In this document: in pieces, positions 57,894-64,000 of the stretch
How positions within the stretch are numbered: the stretch's first letter is position 1
How the letters are laid out: each line of letters opens with the position of its first letter
Source of the DNA: Aegilops tauschii subsp. strangulata
Lineage: Eukaryota > Streptophyta > Magnoliopsida > Poales > Poaceae
Direction of reading: 5' to 3'
Length of the DNA stretch: 64,000 nucleotides
Assembly: GCF_002575655.3 (NCBI RefSeq)
Contig: NC_053037.3
Location: 143,789,207 to 143,853,206, forward strand
Made by a program: the position numbers and the translations under genes
The notes under the pieces: model-generated
Told to the model about the DNA's origin: nothing
Databases searched by the model: none
Seen by the model: only the letters and a program-made list of their open reading frames with translations

Positions 57894-58822
57894 TGTCGGT
57901 GCAAAAAACCTTGTGTCTGTTGCCCAGACTGCGCACAGGAACGGGAGCAAGATTACAGCGCCAAGATTATGCCAAGCTACAAGAGACCAAGATCTTCAAA
58001 GGACCAACATACATATCAAAAGGACCAAGACCAAGCCAGAGAAGTAAGAAAACCACCAAGAGTAAAGCCTCCCTTGCCTGGCAGGCGAGCCTGGCGAGGA
58101 CGGGGTCACCCCCAGAAGAAAACCACTAAGACGCCCCGGCAGGGCCTGCTGGGACTCGCGGAGGTGGAAACACCTCACCAAACCACCTCACCATGACGCA
58201 CGTCGTTGATTTGTCCGGTGTCAAGCCGCAAAGTGACTAAGTGGCAGCCATTTGCTACATGACAGCCACTTTCTATAGGAGATACCTACAAACGACACCC
58301 GTCCTGTGACGTGTCAAGCGAGCTGGCACTCAGCTGGCAAGATAGCCCGGCAAGGCTTGCCGGGCAAGCAACAATGTGACATTGAGCGGCCCATTTAATG
58401 TGCTCTGTCAGCCTGCAGAGTTAGGTATGATAGCACTATTTGCTACCTTATCAGTGCATAAAGAATGATTTGCCACTGTGGTGACCCCTTAGCCTATAAA
58501 AGGAGGCCCATGACAACCTTAGAAAGGGTTGGACCCTGTGTTAGTGAATCCACCCCCACATATTACATACGCTCGTAGCCGTTTCGCCCTCAGGCAACCC
58601 AGCCGGGCAAACACACTACGACCACCACCATTTTTCCACCATCAATCCACCAAAGTAGGAGTAGTGTTTTATGCCTGACAGCGGCCTTAACCTAGGTAAA
58701 ATGGCCCGTGTGATCTGTGCCATGCTGCCCCGTGCTCTTCTGCTCTTTGTGCAACGTGACATCCCCCCGCCGAACCAGCAAGGGGCCCTTCGTCCCAAAG
58801 GTGGACTTGGTTCCCCACGACA
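57894..58822 (+). mobile_element. Element A 3' LTR
   Basis: Starts TGTCGGTGCAAAAAACC and ends CCACGACA at 58822. Its last 398 bp match the 5' LTR at 28181-28577. The left edge is inferred from the TGTCGGTG start shared with G, because the matching part of the 5' LTR is outside the window. TATA box near 58494. A GC-rich palindrome lies at 58345-58365. Confidence 0.75.
58345..58365. repeat. GC-rich palindrome in element A LTR
   Basis: GCCCGGCAAG, one-base centre, CTTGCCGGGC. It has the same core as the palindromes in the C and G LTRs. Confidence 0.7.
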
Positions 58823-59303
58823 CCTGTGCACGGGCATTGGATGCACGGTGCTGATGTGGTGGGAGAGCGCCAGCGGCGGGCCTTCGTAGCCGCAGACAGG
58901 CATGGGGCATTTGCAGGGCGCGAGCGGACACATGCTGTAGTGATCGGCGAGCTTGTGGTAAATGACGTAGAGCCCACAGCCTTTGTGCGAGCACTCCACC
59001 CTCACCGAGGAGAGGACAGCGTCCATCGCTGTGTTCCGCATGTCGAAGCCGCTGCCGCGCTCGCACTTCTGGCACTGCCGCTGGTTCCAGGGGCGCTCGC
59101 CATGGTAGTCCGCGCAGGACATGTGCCCTTCCTTGCACTACACAAATCAATCAAACAACACATCAATCAAGAAACCTGCACCTTGCTCGATCAACTGAAC
59201 GGACAAGGTGTATTCGAACCTCATACACTGGAGGCTTCAAGGGGCGGAGGCACAAGGGGCAGTGGAACAAGGTGAGGTCCATAGAGACCATAGAGAGCTC
59301 CAT
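58823..59303 (-). pseudogene. SINA/SIAH-type E3 ubiquitin ligase gene fragment
   Basis: Two exons on the minus strand. Exon 1 (59303-59220) starts ATG with MELSMVSMDLTLFHCPLCLR and ends PLKPPVYE. The intron is 59219-59138 (82 bp, GT..AG). Exon 2 (59137-58823) reads CKEGHMSCADYHGERPWNQR, then the SIAH-type zinc finger: VECSHKGCGLYVIYHKLADH and CPLAPCKCPMPVCGYEGPPL, ending HHISTVHPMPVHR, where element A's 3' LTR begins. SINA proteins pair a RING (E2 binding) with SIAH zinc fingers and a substrate-binding domain; the latter is missing here. In the RING, the position after C-A-D, normally a zinc-binding Cys, is Tyr. Sequence upstream of the ATG is cut by repeat J at 59313. It is probably a remnant of a duplicated gene; grasses have many such copies. 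Confidence 0.85.
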
Positions 59304-59312
59304 CGTTGGGTC

Positions 59313-59830
59313 TGTTGGGTAACATAGCATGCAATTTCAAAAAAATCCAACACCCACGCAAGATCTATCTAGGAGATGCATAGCAATGAGACGCGAGAGT
59401 GTGTCCACGTACCCTCGTATACCGAAAGCGGAAGCGTTAGGTTAACGCAGTTGATGTAGTCGAACGTCTTCATGATCCAACCAATCCAAGTACCGAACGT
59501 ACGTCACCTCCGTGTTCAGCACGCGTTCAGCTCAATGACGTCCCTCGAACTCTTGAGCCAGTAGAGGGCTGATGGAGAGTTATGTCAGCACGACGGCATG
59601 CTGACGGTGTTGGTGATGTGATCCACGCAGGTCTTCGCCTAAGCACTACGACGCTATGACCGGAGGAGTAAACTGTGGAGGGGGCACCGCCCACGATAAG
59701 AGAATTCTTGGTCTGCATTTGGGCCCCCGCCCCCGTATAAAAAGGAGGGGAGGAGGATGCCGACGGCCGGGAGGGGCGCGCCAAGGGGGAGTCCTACTTG
59801 GACTACTAGGCCAAGTAGGATTCGCCCCCC
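59313..59830. mobile_element. LTR fragment J, unclassified Triticeae-type repeat
   Basis: Begins TGTTGGGTAACATAGCATGC and contains TACCCTCGTATACC and AAGCGGAAGCGTTAGG, words I recall from abundant Triticeae LTRs. A TATA-like GTATAAAAAGG is at about 59734. There is no internal region. It is directly followed by the LTR of element H. Orientation and family not settled. Confidence 0.5.
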
Positions 59831-60310
59831 TGTGGGAGTCCTGGATTAAGGGGTCCTCGGGCGTCCGGCCTGTTAGCCATGGGCCGGACTGATGGGCTGC
59901 GAGGATAAGAAGATCGAAGATTGCACCCGTGTCCGGATGGGACTCTCCTTGGCATGGAAGGCAAGCTTGGCGACCGAATATGTAGATTCCTTTCTTTGTA
60001 ACCGACCTTATGTAACCCTAGATCCTCCCGGTGTCTATATAAACCGGAGGACTTAGTCCGGAAACAGAGATACTCATTACCATAGTCATACAGGCTAGAC
60101 TTCTAGGGTTTAGCCATTACGATCTTGTGGTAGATCAACTCTTGTAATACTCATATCCATCAAGATCAATCAAGCAGGAAGTAGGGTATTACCTCCATAG
60201 AGAGGGCCCGAACCTGGGTAAACATCATGTCCCCTGTCTCCTGTTACCATCGACCTTAGACGCACAGTTCGGGACCCCCTACCCGAGATCCGTCGGTTTT
60301 GACACCGTCA
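59831..60310 (+). mobile_element. Element H 5' LTR
   Basis: 480 bp from TGTGGGAGTCC to GACACCGTCA. TATA box TATATAAA at 60036-60043, followed by CCGGAGG. Confidence 0.8.
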
Positions 60311-60311
60311 T

Positions 60312-60329
60312 TGGTGCTTTCATTGAGAG
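60312..60329 (+). promoter_or_regulatory. Primer-binding site of element H
   Basis: TGGTGCTTTCATTGAGAG, one base inside the LTR. It is a different type from the sites of A/C/F/G and B/D; I do not name the tRNA. Confidence 0.65.
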
Positions 60330-60336
60330 TTCCACT

Positions 60337-61110
60337 GTGCCATCGACAAAAGGATCGATGACTCACCTCGTCCTTAAAGACAATATTACTACCGGAGGAG
60401 GACTGGCCCCAGGCCAAACCCTCTGGTTGGGCAGCTTTACCATGACCGCCCGTTCGGCCTTTAAGCCGACGATGACCTCTCGGGCCATCGAAAATCCTCT
60501 TTGTATCGACCACAAACACTCCAAGCAGATGGATCCGGCGGAGTTTTCGTCTTTAAACGAGCTCCTTGACCATATTGCCGCCCTGGGAATCGCCACAGAT
60601 TATGATCGGATCGGGCTCAAACCCGACCAAAGAGAAATCAAATCTCCACCGATCACCCACCAGATAGCGGTAGTCGAGGAGCAAAACAACGACTCTTCCC
60701 CTATAGTAAAGACGGACTATGTCCGGATCGCCGACCCTACAGAGTCGGATACCCACCCGCAAAAAGAGGTGACTCGCCTTCCGAACATAGAATCGGACGG
60801 CGGGCAAAGGTAACCAGAAGATACTCCGGAGCCCGGACTGTTAAGTCTGGAAAAACTTCACACTCTAGATCATTGATCGGGTCAGGGCCCTGATCCAATT
60901 CCACCCACCCACCTAGACATAAGCGCTCTCACGACCATACAGCAGCAGTCTCAGGAAACGGTCCACCACTTATGGGCCAGATTCCTCCTTGTCAAGGACA
61001 AGGTTAAAGATTGCCGCGATGAGGACGCGATATCAGCGTTCCGCAACAATTGCACGAACGAAGGAATCCTCAACGCCATTAATCGCCGCCGCATACTACA
61101 CTTCGCTGAC
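60337..61110 (+). pseudogene. Element H gag, broken and shortened
   Basis: Frame from ATG 60337 (MPSTKGSMTHLVLKDNITTG) to a stop at 60811-60813, containing MDPAEFSSLNELLDHIAALG and an acidic linker. After stops at 60811 and about 60876, capsid-like sequence continues: QQSQETVHHLWARFLLVKDK and DEDAISAFRNNCTNEGILNA. Most of the capsid region between these is absent, so there is an internal deletion. Confidence 0.6.
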
Positions 61111-63294
61111 TTGGCAACTATCGTACAGAAGTACATCACAATGGAAAGCGCCTGGAGGGATCAGGCAGCTTGTTGGGAGCCATCGGTCCCAACCCAACCA
61201 CTGGTCCAGGCGAAAAGGGCGCATCCCCGTGACACGCCCAGTCCAATAGCCAAAAAATACAAGCCCATTACGCAGCGCGGAACCGTTCTAGAGGGATGGA
61301 TCAACGGCCCATGCAAAATACACACAACACCGGATACCATAACAACCCACAGCCTTAGAGCATGTTGGATACTCCGGCAGGTAGCCAAAAGCGGCGAGGA
61401 CATCCTTACCAAAAACACCCCAGAGCAACACCCTCCAGAAGATGACGACCCCAGAGTACTGACGGTCTCTGAGACATTCGCTTCAAACAATAAGCACAAA
61501 AGGGCACTTCGCGGCCTCGCCGAAGTCTGTCAAATCGCCACAGTAAATCCTTGGAAAGACACGGCTATAACCTTTAATGCCGGCGACGAACCAAAATACA
61601 GGACAGTTCGAGCACCAGCCGCTTTAGTCCTCAGTCCCATCGTGGACAGCTTTCAACTCACCAAGGTCCTCATGGACGGTGGCAGCGGACTAAACCTCAT
61701 CTATGAGGATACACTCCACAAAATGGAAATAGACAGGAACCGCATCAAGCAAAGCAGCACGACGTTCCGAGGAATCATTCCCAGCCGGGAGGCGCGGTGT
61801 GCGGGAAAAATCACACTTGACGTGGTGTTCGGCACCCCGAAGAATTATCGGTCTGAAGAAATCACTTTCCAAGTGGCTCCTTTCAACAGCGGATACCACG
61901 CCTTGGTGGGGCGGAATGCTTTTACACGCTTCCAAGCTATACGTCATTACGGGTATATGAAGCTCAAAATGCCAGGACCAAACGGCATAATCACTCTTGT
62001 CAGTGATTCGGACATAGCACTCCGTGCCAAAAACAAAACCGCATCCCTGGCCCTTGAGGCATTATCTGAAGCCCTCGCGGCCGAAGAATTAACCGCACTA
62101 CGCTCCACGGTGGACAGGGACGATGTGATCTTAGACAAACGACCCAAATCCACCTCCTTTAAACCGGTAGAAGAAATTGTCAAATTCCAAGTCCACCCAA
62201 CGGACCCCAAGAAGACAACATCTATTGGAGCACAACTAGACCCAACGGTCGACGCCGCACTAAGGGATTTCCTTCGTGAAAATTGGGATATATTCGCCTG
62301 GAACCCTTCTGACATGCCTGGAATCCCACGTGAGCTGGCCGAACATAGCCTTAATATCTTAAAGGGATACAAACCAATCAAACAAGCACTGTGGCGCTTT
62401 TCCGAGCCCAAACGCCAGGAGCTGGCCAAGCTAATTGAGGCTGGATTCATCAGAGAAATAAAACATCCGGACTGGCTGGCAAACCTGGTGATGGTACCAA
62501 AAAGGACAAATCCTGGCGGTTGTGCGTCGATTTTAAAGACCTCAATAAGGCTTGCCCTAAGGATCCCTTCCCCCTCCCCCGCATTGATCAAATCATTGAT
62601 GCTACCGTAGGACACGACTCACTGTGTTTCCTTGATGCATATTACGGATACCATCAAATCAAAATGAAGGAGTCCGATCAAGCTGCAACAGCATTCATTA
62701 ACCCATATGGGGCATTTTGCTTCAACACCATGACCTTCGGGCTCAAGAACGCCGGCGCCACATACCAACGCATGATTCAAACATGCCTGGAGTAACAGAT
62801 CGGCAAGACAGTTGAAGCTTATGTGGACGACGTCATCATCAAAACTAGGCGCGTCGAAACACTAATAGACAATTTACGTCTCACATTTGATAACCTCCGC
62901 ACGTATGACATTAAGCTCAATTCGGAAATGTGCGTTTTCAGCGCCCCCGCTGGGAAACTGCTGGGCTTCATCGTTTCCAACAGAAGAATTGAAGCAAATC
63001 CAGCCAAAATCCGAGCTCTGTCACAATTGGCTATGCCAACAGACCTTAAACAAGTCCAAAATCTCGCGGGTTGTGTGGCAGCTCTAAGCCGCTTTATCTC
63101 CAGATTGGGAGAAAAGGCAGTGCCACTCTATCGCCTTTTACGGCGAACCAATCACTTCGAGTGGACGGACGCGGCAACAGCCGGATTGGAGGAAAAAAAA
63201 ACCCTTCTTGCGAGCAACCCAATCCTGGCCGCGCCAAACGTCGGTGAACCGATGTTATTATACATATCGGCAACACATCAGGTGGTGAGCGCCG
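61111..63294 (+). pseudogene. Element H protease and reverse transcriptase, one frameshift and one stop
   Basis: A 499-codon frame runs 61111-62610. Its N-part is the gag C-terminus. The protease motif LMDGGSGLNLIYEDTLHKME (Asp at residue 189) is intact, followed by GYHALVGRNAFTRFQAIRHY. RT starts about residue 410 (RFSEPKRQELAKLIEAGFIR). A frameshift at about 62515 moves the frame to LCVDFKDLNKACPKDPFPLP and FLDAYYGYHQIKMKESDQAA. A TAA at 62793-62795 precedes VEAYVDDVIIKTRRVE, which has the catalytic YVDD. The thumb and connection follow (MCVFSAPAGKLLGFIVSNRR, LLYISATHQVVSAV) up to the insertion of element I at 63295. Few defects suggest a relatively recent copy. Confidence 0.85.
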
Positions 63295-64000
63295 TGTCGT
63301 GGATCTAAGACTGATAGTAGAATGGGGGGTAGGTATGTAGAGGCAAGATCCTAGCTATGGCGAAGTTGTACACGCAAGTTTTACGAGTTCAGGCCCTTCT
63401 CAGAAGAAGTAACAGCCCTACGTCTCAGAGCCCGGAGGCGGTCGACTGGATTATGCGTGTGTGTGTTACAGGGGGTGCGAACCCTTGTCCCAGAGGAGGG
63501 GGGTGGCTTATATAGAGTGCGCAAGGACCCCAGCTCCCCTCCGTTACACAAGGTTCAATGTTCATAAAGAAGGAGCGTTACAGCTAACGCCCGTAGTAAA
63601 GTGCTATAAATAACTATTAAGTCTAAGAGTAAATGCCCGACCGTTGCTGCGTAGAGTGACATTAGATCTTCTGTATGTTGAGTGGTTTTTGCGACGGTCG
63701 AGTGACTTCGATTCTTCCAAGTGAAATGTCTCTGGTCAAGTGGATGATGGTACCCTTCGAATGCTTCTGTCTTTAGGGTGATGCCCTTGGGGAGGTTGTC
63801 TAGGTCAGGCCTATGACCCTACCCTAGGTACATGGCATCATCATTAGCCCCCGAATGGTTCAGGGTTTGAGTGGAGAAGGAGTTGAAAATACTTCCGATT
63901 AAGCTCTTGCATTTTGGAAGTGTCTGGTTGGGTTCGATGAATCAACATGGTGACATCAACTTCTTTTTCAGTCGCCTTGATCCATTCTTGGTTTTGTCGA
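63295..64000 (-). mobile_element. Element I: partial LTR at window end
   Basis: Begins exactly where H's coding sequence stops, with TGTCGTGGATCTAAGAC. A minus-strand TATA box (CTATATAA) at 63509-63516 suggests minus orientation. It runs off the window and no coding sequence is visible. A TG start next to a broken gene is what a retrotransposon insertion leaves; the duplication cannot be checked here. Confidence 0.6.

Larger units (their letters stand above)
28181..58822 (+). mobile_element. Element A: Ty3/gypsy retrotransposon, heavily interrupted
   Basis: Plus-strand element with a partial 5' LTR, PBS, gag, protease, RT, RNase H, integrase, an antisense promoter region and a 3' LTR, in gypsy order. 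Its coding region is split by a CACTA element (RT) and element D (after RNase H); removing them with one copy of each duplication restores contiguous matches. The 5' LTR is entered by element B. The 3' LTR abuts exon 2 of a SINA-like gene; the flank is CCTGT (58823-58827), with the other copy outside the window. Stops, frameshifts and deletions in every domain make A inactive and old relative to its guests. Confidence 0.85.
59831..63294 (+). mobile_element. Element H: Fatima-like Ty3/gypsy, 3' truncated
   Basis: 5' LTR 59831-60310, PBS, then gag, protease and RT on the plus strand. It is cut in the RT-RNase H connection at 63294 by another LTR (element I). LTR wording (TGTGGGAGTCCTGGATTA, GGGCCCGAACCTGGGTAAAC) fits Fatima as I remember it. 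No 3' LTR in the window. Base 59830 is within a C run, so the duplication cannot be judged. Confidence 0.75.

Noticed and set aside
59313..59830. Repeat J as a promoter of the SINA-like gene
   Set aside because: It starts TGTTGGGTAACATAG like a common Triticeae LTR and interrupts the sequence 10 bases before the gene's ATG.
60337..63294. Possible endogenous plant pararetrovirus
   Set aside because: LTR, PBS and protease-RT order fit Ty3/gypsy; no movement protein or coat protein region seen.

Overview
The window looks like intergenic DNA from a large grass genome, most probably Triticeae (wheat, barley or a relative). It is almost entirely LTR retrotransposons nested in one another, plus one CACTA DNA transposon. 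The termini of one solo LTR resemble the barley/wheat Sukkula family, one LTR resembles Triticeae Fatima, and two elements resemble the Sabrina/WHAM group. Family names are from memory and tentative. Structure (TG..CA ends, target-site duplications, primer-binding sites, TATA boxes, reading frames) is read directly from the bases.

Layout, by reconstructed nesting. The oldest layer at the right is a fragment of a SINA/SIAH-type E3 ubiquitin ligase gene (58823-59303, minus). Element A (28181-58822, plus, Ty3/gypsy with gag-protease-RT-RNase H-integrase) abuts its second exon. A is split three ways: by a CACTA element (32353-42312, TSD AGG), by Sabrina/WHAM-like element D (43446-54430, TSD CTCAG) which itself holds a Sukkula-like solo LTR E (47946-52150, TSD ATATA), and at its 5' LTR by element B (1-28180, minus). 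B's 5' LTR is split by element C (4998-27141, plus, TSD ACTAC). C is split by element F (10527-26643, minus, no TSD found). F is split by element G (14713-21978, minus, TSD GTGGT). The chain is gene <- A <- B <- C <- F <- G. To the right lie an LTR fragment J (59313-59830), a Fatima-like gypsy H (59831-63294, plus) and the start of a further LTR I (63295 to the window end) that cuts H in RNase H.

How the genes work together. F carries the only long open gag-protease-RT frame, but its protease active-site Asp is Gly and one integrase catalytic Asp is Val. A and H have broken pol genes. B and D carry only a gag-like gene and share a hairpin downstream of it. C and G carry no pol; their main gene is a spliced gene running antisense to the element, encoding a region like the plant 'putative gypsy type transposon' family (PF04195) followed by a long coiled coil. 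F also has an antisense gene with its own TATA box, encoding an AT-hook and a B3-like DNA-binding region; A has an antisense TATA box and open-frame remnants in the same place. Antisense accessory genes are known from Tat-lineage gypsy elements. Their co-occurrence here, with introns conserved between two elements, is the most interesting biology in the window.

No intact host gene, rRNA, tRNA or CRISPR array was recognised.
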